From CAZXCG01 sp964639205 (lineage in GTDB: Bacteria; Bacillota; Clostridia; Oscillospirales; Acutalibacteraceae): a stretch of DNA of 41,255 nt. The translations under genes were made by a program, and so were the position numbers. Of the stretch, positions 1-8,680 are shown in pieces. Numbering within the stretch: the stretch's first letter is position 1; the number at the start of each line of letters is the position of its first letter. The stretch is from positions 1 through 41,255 of the forward strand of contig CAZXCG010000012.1 in the NCBI GenBank assembly GCA_964639205.1, given 5' to 3'. The notes beneath the pieces were generated by a model. The model saw nothing but the letters and a program-made list of their open reading frames with translations, had not been told where the DNA came from and made no database searches.

Positions 1-31
1 AAAGAATATATATCAGAAAAGGAGGAAAAGT

Positions 32-1855
32 ATGTTCAGCTCAAAAAAAGCAAAGCGCTGCGCAAGAAAAAGCCTTAAATCGCATTACGGAATTTTTGCA
101 ATCGCCTGTGTAATCGCGGCTTTTCTGGGCGTTGCATACGGCAGCTCGCTTTCCGCAATTCAGTTGTTTTCCTCTTCAAAAATAGACGTCGCCTCGGTTT
201 ACGCCAAAACCACCGTCGGCGGCATGTACTCCGTCATAGACAGCCTGCTCAGCGGAGATATAATCGAAGCTGAAAACGAAGTAGAAGAAAACGAAAGCGA
301 GGAGCAGGTCAAAACCGTCCTCGGCGCTAAAATCGAATACGAGCACGGCGCGTTTGCGTTCATTGCAAGCTCAATTTCCTCCGGCTCATATCTTGTAACC
401 ATATATTTGGCAATAGCAAAAATCGTCGGCTCAAACGACGCGGCGTACATAATTTTCGCCCTGCTCATCATCGCCGTTGTTTTTTTGGTGTGGATGTTTT
501 TTGTCAACACCTACAAGGTCGTTTACAAGCGCATTTTCCTTGAAGGCAGAATCTACAAAAAGGTTCCCATACGCCGCTTTTTGTACCTTATTAAAATAAA
601 GCGCCTCACAAAAGCCGCAAAAACAATGCTCACGGTCTCCGTTTACCAAATTTTGTGGTATCTTACCATTGCGGGCGGCGTAATAAAAAGATATTCTTAT
701 TTTTTAACGCCGTATATAGCCGCGGAAAATCCCTCCATACCGCCAAAAGAGGCAATCGAGCTTTCGCGCTTGCTTATGAAGGGTCATAAGTGGGAGTGCT
801 TTTTGCTGGAGCTTTCGTTTTTGGGCTGGCAAATTTTGGGAATTTTAACCTTCGGTCTGCTTTCGGTTTTTTACGTTAACCCCTACAAAGAGGCCGTTTT
901 CAGCGAATATTACGTCTATCTCAGGCAGCTTGCGCTTAAAGCCGGCGTAAAAAATACGGAAAAATTAAACGACGCTTACCTCTACAAAAGAGCCAATAAA
1001 GAAAAAATCCGTAAAGCTTACGCCGACATAGACGCCCTTGCCCGCAAGAGCGCCCCCGTTTTTGCTCAGCGCAAAGGCTTTTGGAAAATAATGGCGGACT
1101 TTTTCGGCGTTGTTCCCGCCTACGACCGCTGCGAAAAAGACTACGTTGAATATCAGGAGCGCAAATTAAAGGTCAATTCCTACAAAATGTACCTTGAGGG
1201 CAGCGCCTACCCCACGCGCCTTTACCCCGTTGAAGAAAAGGAAAAATCCGGCAGGCTCGAGGAACTCCACTACACCCGGCATTATTCCGTCTGCTCGCTG
1301 GTTTTGATTTTCTTTATAATATGTATCATAGGCTTTTTGTGGGAAATAAGCCTCAACTTTGTAATTAACGGCTCCTTTGCCAAAAAAGGCATACTCCACG
1401 GCCCGTGGCTGCCAATTTACGGCTTCGGGAGCGTCTTGATTTTAACCCTGCTCAACAAGCTCAGAACAAAGCCCGCGCTCGAGTTTTCGGTTTCGGTTGT
1501 TTTGTGCGGCTTTGTCGAGTATTTTACCTCGCTTGCGCTTGAAAGAATCTACGGCAAAATGTGGTGGGACTACAGCGGCTACTTCATCAATTTTCAGGGC
1601 AGGGTCTGCGCCGAAGGGCTTTTGGTGTTCGGTTTGGGCGGCATGGCGGTGGTCTACCTTGCGGCTCCTTCGCTCGATAATTTAATCCGCAAAATCCCGC
1701 GCAAAATAGCCGTCCCCCTCTGCCTTGCGCTTTTGGCGGCCTTTTCCTGCGATGTTGCCTACTCCGCTTCTCACCCCAACACCGGCAGAGGCGTTACAGA
1801 CTACTCTTCTTCCTCCTACTCTTCCGAGCTTGCAGCGGCGCAAACCCAAAATTAA
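32..1855 (+). CDS. DUF975-like / CmpB-type (putative ABC-transporter type IV) fusion membrane protein
   Basis: A 607-residue integral membrane protein. The N-terminal ~290 residues look like the DUF975 family: a short basic start (KKAKRCARKSLK), a first membrane segment near residues 20-40, an acidic external stretch near 75-95, and further hydrophobic segments near 110-160, 200-225 and 255-285. Residues ~290-420 are a charged cytoplasmic linker. Residues ~425-590 match the CmpB/PF06541 family, with the signatures GPWLPIYGFG and WWDYSGYFINFQGRVC. The CmpB-like family is annotated as a putative ABC permease, but its substrate is unknown. AGGAGG lies 8-9 nt before the ATG, which supports this start. 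The Maf gene follows 20 nt after the stop, so co-transcription is likely. No function should be inferred beyond a membrane role. The domain assignment is from memory of the families. Confidence 0.85.
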   Translation: MFSSKKAKRCARKSLKSHYGIFAIACVIAAFLGVAYGSSLSAIQLFSSSKIDVASVYAKTTVGGMYSVIDSLLSGDIIEAENEVEENESEEQVKTVLGAKIEYEHGAFAFIASSISSGSYLVTIYLAIAKIVGSNDAAYIIFALLIIAVVFLVWMFFVNTYKVVYKRIFLEGRIYKKVPIRRFLYLIKIKRLTKAAKTMLTVSVYQILWYLTIAGGVIKRYSYFLTPYIAAENPSIPPKEAIELSRLLMKGHKWECFLLELSFLGWQILGILTFGLLSVFYVNPYKEAVFSEYYVYLRQLALKAGVKNTEKLNDAYLYKRANKEKIRKAYADIDALARKSAPVFAQRKGFWKIMADFFGVVPAYDRCEKDYVEYQERKLKVNSYKMYLEGSAYPTRLYPVEEKEKSGRLEELHYTRHYSVCSLVLIFFIICIIGFLWEISLNFVINGSFAKKGILHGPWLPIYGFGSVLILTLLNKLRTKPALEFSVSVVLCGFVEYFTSLALERIYGKMWWDYSGYFINFQGRVCAEGLLVFGLGGMAVVYLAAPSLDNLIRKIPRKIAVPLCLALLAAFSCDVAYSASHPNTGRGVTDYSSSSYSSELAAAQTQN

Positions 1856-1875
1856 ACTGATTTTAAGGTGAAAAA

Positions 1876-2448
1876 ATGCAAAATATAATCCTCGCTTCCT
1901 CTTCTCCGCGCAGAAAAGAGCTTTTTAAGCTTATTTCAAAGGATTTTACCCCTGTCCCGAGCAATATCGAAGAAACCCTCCCGCCCTTTTTGCCTGTTTT
2001 TGAAGCGCCCCTCAGCCTTGCCCGCTCAAAGGCGGCGGCGGTCGCCCCAAATTACCCCGGCGCCCTTGTCATAGGGTGCGACACGGCGGTTTTTTTACAG
2101 GGCAAAATGCTCACAAAGCCAAAAAACGAGGAGGACGCAAGGCATATGCTCTCTATGCTCGGCGGCAAAACGCACAGCGTCATAACCGGCTGCTGCGTCC
2201 TTTTGGAAGGTAAAGAGCGCGCCTTCGCGCAAAAAACCGAGGTTACCTTTTTTGAGCTTTCAAAAGAGGAAATCAACGCCTACATACAAACCGGCGAATA
2301 TGCCGGCAAGGCGGGCGCCTACGGCATTCAGGGCAAAGGCGCGCTTTTTGTCAAAAAAATTGACGGCGATTTTTACAACGTCGTCGGCTTGCCCATCGCA
2401 CGCCTTGCGCGCGAGATAAAAGCCCTCGCTCCGAACGCCCCGCTTTAA
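1876..2448 (+). CDS. maf: Maf family nucleoside triphosphate pyrophosphatase
   Basis: A 190-residue, full-length Maf/ham1-like housecleaning enzyme. The family hydrolyses non-canonical or excess nucleoside triphosphates (dTTP/UTP in the YhdE branch) to the monophosphate and pyrophosphate, and Maf overexpression blocks septum formation in Bacillus. Visible signatures are the N-terminal ASSSPRRKEL phosphate-binding loop, the acidic GCDTAV segment near residue 67, KPKNEEDARHMLSMLGGKTH near 80-100, and the C-terminal GKAGAYGIQG and VVGLPIARL blocks. The protein is cytosolic. An AAGGTG site precedes the ATG by 7 nt. It follows the membrane protein by 20 nt, and a weak hairpin comes after it. Confidence 0.95.
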   Translation: MQNIILASSSPRRKELFKLISKDFTPVPSNIEETLPPFLPVFEAPLSLARSKAAAVAPNYPGALVIGCDTAVFLQGKMLTKPKNEEDARHMLSMLGGKTHSVITGCCVLLEGKERAFAQKTEVTFFELSKEEINAYIQTGEYAGKAGAYGIQGKGALFVKKIDGDFYNVVGLPIARLAREIKALAPNAPL

Positions 2449-2449
2449 A

Positions 2450-2467
2450 GGCAAACGCTTTTTTGCC
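2450..2467 (+). terminator. weak hairpin after maf
   Basis: GGCAAA (2450-2455) can pair with TTTGCC (2462-2467) immediately after the maf stop, with a T-rich loop and no clean T-tract beyond it. It may attenuate read-through. The evidence is only the inverted repeat and its position. Confidence 0.3.
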
Positions 2468-2505
2468 GAAATTTTGAAAACAAGCGGAAAATTGCAAGAA
2501 AGCTA

Positions 2506-2534
2506 TGGACTTTTTCCAAAAAATTGATTATAAT
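2506..2534 (+). promoter_or_regulatory. sigma-A-type promoter for the lipoprotein gene
   Basis: TGGACT (2506-2511), a 17-nt spacer, then a perfect TATAAT (2529-2534), 40 nt before the lipoprotein ATG. The -10 is consensus and the -35 matches 4 of 6. Confidence 0.7.
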
Positions 2535-2574
2535 GATTTTTGTGCTTACATATTAAAATAAGGACGGTTAAAAA

Positions 2575-3711
2575 ATGAAAAAGCTTAGAAGGTCAACGGC
2601 GCTTTTGCTTGCGCTGGCTTTGTGCCTGTCACTTTTCGGGTGCAGCGCCAAAGCCGAATGGTCATATAAAACAGAGGACAAGGAGCTGCCCATCGGGGTT
2701 TATATTTACTCCCTTTATGCGGCCTACAATCAGGCGGCTTCCCTTGCAAGCGAGCTTGAAGATTACGACAGTGAAGCTTCCTTTTTAAATCTTGAAATTC
2801 AGGGCGAAGACGACGACGCCCCCGCCGTTGCAAGCGAGTGGATAGTCAACAACGCCGAAAAGCTCTGTTTTACAATGCTTGCCACAGAGTACGAGTGCAA
2901 CAGGCTGAATGTTACAATGCCGGAGGAAACGCTTTCCGCCTTGCAGGAAGCCGCCAAAAGCGACTGGGAGCTCGGTCCCTATTACCAGTACTACGCCTCC
3001 ATGGGCTACTCCTCAACCCCCTACCAAAGCATACTCTACCCCTATGGTGTTTCTTACGACAGCTTCGAGTACGCCTACTACTACACCAACGAGCTTCAGT
3101 ACGAGCTTTTCTGCAAGCTTTATAAAGAAGGCGGAGAAAAGGCGGTCGGCAGCAGCGAGCTGGAAGATTTCTTCACTCAAAGCTACACAAACTACTCTTA
3201 CTTTACTGTTCCCTTAACCACCACTGAAGAAGACGAAGACGGCAACTCAACCACCGTTGAGCTTTCCGACGAAGCTAAGGAACAAATCACAGACAAAATG
3301 CAGCTCTACGCCGACGCCGTCAATTCCGGCGAAAAAACCTGGGCGGAAGCCGTCGCCTCATATATGGAAGACGAAGGCGTCGAAAGCGACCCCACCTCCT
3401 CCAACGCCGAAATTTTGGACGATTCCTCTTTAAGCGACGAAATCAAGCAGGCTTTAAACTCTTTAAGCGAAAATCAAAGCGTTTTGCTCCAAACCGGCTC
3501 GGATTCCTCCGCAACCCTTTATGTTCTTTACAAAGCCCCCATTGCCGACGCTGTCGAAGACAACCTCGGCACGGACGACGCAAGCGAGGCTGTCCTCATC
3601 AATTATAAGGGCGACGAGTTCAGCTCCTACCTTGAAGAAGTCGCGTCCTCGCTTTCAATCTCAAAAAACAGCTCGGCGCTTAACAAGTACAAGCCTTCAA
3701 TGTTCGAGTAA
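2575..3711 (+). CDS. putative PrsA/SurA-like foldase lipoprotein
   Basis: A 378-residue exported lipoprotein. A short basic start and hydrophobic core lead to the lipobox LFGC, with the lipidated Cys near residue 23. The rest is soluble and acidic. Residues ~25-180 are helical and aromatic-rich, as in the chaperone part of SurA/PrsA proteins. The segment around SELEDFFTQSYTNYSYFTVPL and WAEAVASYMEDEG is arranged like the entry to a parvulin peptidyl-prolyl isomerase domain, but the usual parvulin core motifs are not recognisable. A role in folding exported proteins is therefore an inference from architecture. It has its own promoter upstream and a strong terminator downstream, so it is probably monocistronic. 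It could instead be a lineage-specific lipoprotein of unknown function. Confidence 0.75.
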   Translation: MKKLRRSTALLLALALCLSLFGCSAKAEWSYKTEDKELPIGVYIYSLYAAYNQAASLASELEDYDSEASFLNLEIQGEDDDAPAVASEWIVNNAEKLCFTMLATEYECNRLNVTMPEETLSALQEAAKSDWELGPYYQYYASMGYSSTPYQSILYPYGVSYDSFEYAYYYTNELQYELFCKLYKEGGEKAVGSSELEDFFTQSYTNYSYFTVPLTTTEEDEDGNSTTVELSDEAKEQITDKMQLYADAVNSGEKTWAEAVASYMEDEGVESDPTSSNAEILDDSSLSDEIKQALNSLSENQSVLLQTGSDSSATLYVLYKAPIADAVEDNLGTDDASEAVLINYKGDEFSSYLEEVASSLSISKNSSALNKYKPSMFE

Positions 3712-3765
3712 TTTTGGGTAAATAATTTTGCTTTTTCCTCAATGTTTGAGTTCCTTTTTCTCACT

Positions 3766-3800
3766 CCGCGCCGGGGCTACTCCGGCGCGGATTCCTTTTG
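3766..3800 (+). terminator. intrinsic terminator after the lipoprotein gene
   Basis: A perfect 9-bp stem, CCGCGCCGG (3766-3774) with CCGGCGCGG (3782-3790), and a 7-nt loop, followed by ATTCCTTTTG. It lies 55 nt after the lipoprotein stop. Confidence 0.8.
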
Positions 3801-3844
3801 CCCTTCAATCTGCAATTTTTTGCGTAAAAAAACGCGTTAAGCTC

Positions 3845-3873
3845 TTGATTTTTTTAAAACAATGTGCTAAAGT
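3845..3873 (+). promoter_or_regulatory. sigma-A-type promoter for the large exported protein
   Basis: TTGATT (3845-3850), 17 nt, TAAAGT (3868-3873). Transcription would start near 3880, leaving a leader of about 120 nt. Positions 3912-3979 of that leader are almost pure A/T with repeated T runs. Confidence 0.6.
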
Positions 3874-3998
3874 AAATCTAATAGAAAATCGGTTCACTTT
3901 GGTTTCCGGTTGTTTTTATTTTAATTTCTTTTTATTTTTCTTTTTTATCTTTTTTATTTTTATTTTATTTTTTATTAATTGAAAGGCAGGCTTTTTTT

Positions 3999-6900
3999 AT
4001 GAAAATGCTCAAAAAGGCAACCTCCCTGCTGCTTACCCTGCTTTTGGTTATGTCGGTGTTCACCGTCATTCCCTTTACGGCAAGCGCGGAAGCAACAAAC
4101 ATTGCCTTTGGTAAAACGGTTACCGCAAGCTCCACAAGCTCCGAAGACCAATGTAATTCGCTTGAAGCCGTTGTGGACGGCGTAACAGGCTCCAACCCGC
4201 GCTGGGATTCCGGCGATACGGACCAAACGGAACTTAAAGATACCTCCGGCAACGATACAAACCAAACCGCCTGGCTGCAAATTGACCTTGGCGAGGGCTG
4301 CACAGCAGAGGATGTTGAAAGTATCAAAATTTACTTTTTCAACTTAAAGTGGCCCACAAGCTACAGTATTAAAACCTGCGCCACCGCGTCTGAAAATGAA
4401 GAAGATTGGACTACTATCTACTCTTTAACCCGTGAAACCGCAAGCGCAGGTCAGGTGGACACAATTTCTTATGTTGAAAATAACACAGACGCTACCGCCG
4501 GTCTTACTCAAAACACCCTTGAGCGTTATGTCCGCTTTTATTTTTACACCATGAATCACTCCGCCCAAGCCAATAACGTAGGCGTATATGAAGTTGAAAT
4601 TTACGGCACGCTGGTTGAGCCCTCCGGCGGCGCAATAACCCAGACGGTTGAAACAGCTATAGACAGCTCAACCCTGCAAGATAACGCCCGTTCAAACTCC
4701 TACTCTTACGCTTGGTCCGACGGCCCCGCGTGCTACGCCTTTACAGACGGCACATCAAGGCAGTGGAACACAGCTTACATAGACAAAAAAACCTATAGCA
4801 ATAATATTAGCGAATATTCCAACACCCCAGCCAGTGAAGGCTACTACGGCGTAATTACTTTCGTAGATTCCAGTTACTCAACCTACGGTGAGGTTAATTT
4901 TAGTGCAGATAACCCCGTTTGGCTCCAAACCGGCTGGGGGGGGGACGCTAAGACAGTGAGCAAAATTACGCTTAGCTCCAAAGGCTTAAATACCGAAAAC
5001 TTAAAAATCTATGCTTACAACGGCGAAAGCGCCCCCGATGAAAGCAACACAGATTATACTACCGACACTGACTGGTCAGAAATAAGCTTTACTTCGGACA
5101 CAGCTTCTAATTCCAGTTCCGATAACTACGCCGATTTTACGCTTACTTTAACTCCCACCGAGGCTAAATACATTCGCCTTGTAATGACCGCAACCGCAAG
5201 AAGCGATGGGCAGATAAGCGTTAAAAACATGGCTGTTTACGAGCAATGTGAAGAAGTAATAGAAAACATAACCTGCGAAAATGTAACCGCCGTGCCGCTT
5301 TACAAATCGCACAAAATCGAGTGGCAGAGCAACGCAAACAGCGCAGGCAACTTTACAATTTTTAGCGGCGAAGATGATGTAACTGAAACCGCCTCGATAA
5401 CCTCCGTAACGGTTGATAACATCACTTACTACACAGCCCTTGTTCCGGTTGAAACCGGCACAGGCAGCGGCACAGCATACACGGTTAAGGTTGGCGACAT
5501 AACCCACACAGTAACGGTAAGCGGCAACACAGGTTTGGACGCTTTGCTTGCTAACGGGCTGTATGTTTACAACACAAAAACCACCCTTGCCGCGGGCGAA
5601 ACACAACAGCTTTACACCTCAACCACCGACGCCGTAAAAACCGCCAAGCTGCAAAACCTTGCAACCGGCACCGTGGTTTTGACCTTCTCTAACAGCGCTT
5701 TNNNNNNNNNNNNNNNNNNNNNNNNNNNNNNNNNNNNNNNNNNNNNNNNNNNNNNNNNNNNNNNNNNNNNNNNNNNNNNNNNNNNNNNNNNNNNNNNNNN
5801 NAGCTGCAAAACCTTGCAACCGGCACCGTGGTTTTGACCTTCTCTAACAGCGCTTTCACAGAAGATACTACTGTACCGGTCGTAAACTTTGCAAACGACA
5901 TTTATATTGGACTTGGTTATGAAGCAAATTATTCCGGTCACGAGTGCCGTACGCACCTTGAAAACGGCTCCAATTTTAATGACCGTGATTCAAGTTTGGA
6001 AGTAGACGCTGTTTACAGTTACGCTACCACAGTTTACCCGGGCTCAAGCAACAACATTCTTACCGCCGCTTTAAACAGCGATTTAATGAGCCAAAGTTTT
6101 TCAGGCACATACAAAATTTTTGATTCCTCAACCTTCAGCTACATAACCTTGGGCAGCTCAAGCTTTGCCGGCTCGGTTTATAACCTCCTTATTTGGGAAG
6201 AATCTTTCGATTATTCAACCGAGGGAACAGCCTTAGCCGCAATTACCGCCGCCCTTAAGGAAAAAGCCGAGCGCCAAGAGCTTGCAGATTTAATTACTGA
6301 AGCTCAGGCTGTTAATGAAGATGAAGTAACCGCTGATTCTTACTCTGCTTTACAAACCGCTTTAACAACAGCACAAGCTGTAACGGACGAAAGTTCAGCG
6401 AGTGAAGTAACCTCAGCTTTAACGGCTTTAAGAACGGCTGTTAAAAGCTTGGTTTACAGAATTTCCGCTATAGACAGCACAACCCTTGCCGCCTACGCTT
6501 CCGCTAACTCGTGGTCTAACACCGGCAACGACGGCCCCGCAAGCTACGCTTTCAACGGCAACAGCAGCAACTGGTGGCATTCAAATTACGACACAGCGTC
6601 AGACACTAACATAAACGGTTCTGCTTCGGCAGATAACCCCATTTGGATTCAAACCGGCTGGGGCGAGCTTAAAACAATCACCAAGCTTGAGTACACCGCA
6701 AGAACCGGCAATCAATACAACGAGAACGGTATTAAAGACGTGAGCGTTTACTACACAACCGAGTGGCTCAATCCCGAAGACAGCTCCGCTTCCCACTTGC
6801 CGGATGTAATAAACACCACAGCTCTTGAAGACAGCTCAAGCGACGTTCACTGGACTTTGGCTCAAAGCTTTGTTGTAGACGCTACCACATACGAAGGTCA

Positions 6901-8158
6901 GGTTCATACCCTCACATTTGACGAACCGTTTGACGCCACCGGTATTCGCCTTGTTATTACAAGCACCAACACTGTGGGAGGCAACAGCTACGTTACCGCT
7001 TCCTACATCGGCGTGTTTGAAGATACCGCAGCCACACAAACCCTTACGGCAATCCCCACAGCTGCTTCCGCTTCCGCGGACGAAAACAGCGGCATTACCG
7101 CAACCTACACTAACGACAACATCGTTGTAACGCAAGATGAAACAGACTGCACTTCCGCAAACGCTAAGGTTGCTTACAACGCAGAAGTCAGCGAAGGCAC
7201 AACCTTTGCCGGCTGGTACGATGATGACGATACCCTCGTTTCAACCGATGAGTACTATGTTTGCAATATCGCAAACGCCAAAGCTTTAACCGCCAAAGCC
7301 GCGCAAACGGACAACACGGTTCAAATTGCCGTTGGCAGCAACACTGTGGAAGTAACGGACTTTACCCACGCTTTCGAAGATAAAATCACCAAAGAAGAGG
7401 TCGAAGCTAACCTGAGCGCTTTAACCGACGCTCTTTCAAGCTATAATAACATAGCTTATAACTACACAATTACAGCTGCCGAAGTTTTGGCGGAAAACGG
7501 CACGTTTACAATTAACGCCACCCAAACCGACGCCGAATACACCGTAACTGCTTCCGTAAACGGTGAAGCTACGACCGACACCGAAAAATACAACAATAAC
7601 TTCCAAAATATTACAGCCGCCGATACCGACAGCTCCAGCAACGCTTTCAGCCACTGGGCGCTTACCGATGATGACAGCACAAAAATTGCCGATTCCAAAG
7701 CGTTTAACTACGTTGCAACTTCAAATATGAGCATTACCGCGGTTTACAGCGGCACTGCTTCAACGGAAGTCGGCGCGTACATTCCCGCACCGGTTTGCTC
7801 CGTAAGCGGAACCTACAACGTGGTTGAAGTTCCCGTAAGCTTCTTTAACGTTGTTGACGAAAACGGCACAAAGCTTAGCACCGTTTCCGATTTCGGCATT
7901 GTGCTTGCAAAGCCCGGTACTACTACGGACGCTATTAAGTCTGAAATAACCGCCGACACAAGCACAAGCGTTAAAAAGTTCAGCGCCTCTGCTAAAACCC
8001 TTACCAACAAGGGCAGGTACCTGCACCGCTTGCAGTTCACTTCCTCTGTACCCGCAAGCGACCTTTACGCTTACGTTGTTGTTGACGGCACCGTTTACCT
8101 GAGCAATGTTCAGTCGCTCAGCGCTGCCGCCGCCGTAGCAACTACGCCGGCCGAATAA
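3999..8158 (+). CDS. large exported multi-domain carbohydrate-binding (F5/8 type C-like) protein, interrupted by assembly gap
   Basis: One gene split by a 100-N gap. When the duplicated 55-nt overlap around the gap is collapsed (155 nt removed), the frame runs uninterrupted for 1,334 residues. Residues 1-30 are a signal peptide. In merged numbering, discoidin-like F5/8 type C modules lie at ~32-205 (NIAFGKTVTASS start), ~219-415 and ~773-954; the last two share NPVWLQTGWG / NPIWIQTGWG. Residues ~511-685 resemble the LamG-like N-terminal domain of sialidases, and ~695-767 a FIVAR-type helical sugar-binding module. Two InlB-like repeats follow (FAGWYDDDD near 1016; FSHWALTDDD near 1160), then a C-terminal beta-rich domain at ~1204-1334. 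I see no catalytic domain, LPXTG, SLH or dockerin. A glycan-binding adhesin or scaffold is the best reading. How it is retained at the surface is unclear. Confidence 0.8.
5702..5801. other. assembly gap (100 N) flanked by identical 55-mers
   Basis: Positions 5647-5701 and 5802-5856 are identical over 55 nt. The run of 100 N therefore marks an unmerged contig overlap rather than missing sequence; collapsing it restores the reading frame of the exported protein. Confidence 0.93.
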
Positions 8159-8234
8159 AAAGCCTTTGTTACCCAAAAAAAGGCGGCCTTAATTCTGCGT
8201 GTTACTTGTTTGTTGATATATAATCTCACTTTCG

Positions 8235-8334
8235 NNNNNNNNNNNNNNNNNNNNNNNNNNNNNNNNNNNNNNNNNNNNNNNNNNNNNNNNNNNNNNNNNN
8301 NNNNNNNNNNNNNNNNNNNNNNNNNNNNNNNNNN
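8235..8334. other. assembly gap (100 N) flanked by identical 55-mers
   Basis: Positions 8180-8234 and 8335-8389 are identical over 55 nt, the same situation as at 5702-5801. The true distance between the exported-protein gene and the LUD gene is therefore probably 155 nt shorter than drawn. Confidence 0.93.
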
Positions 8335-8389
8335 AAGGCGGCCTTAATTCTGCGTGTTACTTGTTTGTTGATATATAATCTCACTTTCG

Positions 8390-8592
8390 TGCGGAAAGGC
8401 TCCCCCTCTTTGCACAGGGGAGCCTGCCGTGCAAAAAGCGCGGGTTAAGGCGGATTGATTTTTGATTTTACACTTTCACAATGTCATTCCAATATTTCTC
8501 ATTCTGTATGGATCAAGCCCTCCGTTTAAAAACGGAGGGCTTGACCCTTAAAGCCCCTTTTTAAACGGCTTGCGCATGCCGTAAATTTGCTC
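8390..8592. repeat. hairpin-rich spacer with two palindromes
   Basis: This non-coding stretch has two strong inverted repeats. GGCTCCCC (8398-8405) pairs with GGGGAGCC (8417-8424) across an 11-nt loop. A perfect 15-bp repeat, TCAAGCCCTCCGTTT (8513-8527) with AAACGGAGGGCTTGA (8530-8544), has a 2-nt centre. Neither is followed by a T-tract on the plus strand, so they look more like intergenic palindromes than classical terminators. I see no gene here. Confidence 0.6.
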
Positions 8593-8621
8593 TTGCATAC
8601 CCTTTGCCCGTATGCTACAAT
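8593..8621 (+). promoter_or_regulatory. sigma-A-type promoter for the LUD gene
   Basis: TTGCAT (8593-8598), a 17-nt spacer and TACAAT (8616-8621), 59 nt before the start codon. Confidence 0.7.
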
Positions 8622-8680
8622 TAAAACAGATTTTAAAAATATTTTAAACAACTTCATTTTACCGAAAGGAGCGTTTCACC

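Noticed and set aside
3728..3982. An 84-codon frame after the lipoprotein gene
   Set aside because: It reads through a terminator, a promoter and the T-rich leader; the Phe-rich end simply reflects the T runs.
5647..5856. A real 55-bp direct repeat in the surface protein gene
   Set aside because: The identical copies abut a run of exactly 100 N, the same 55-nt length recurs at a second gap, and collapsing restores the frame; an assembly artefact explains all of this.
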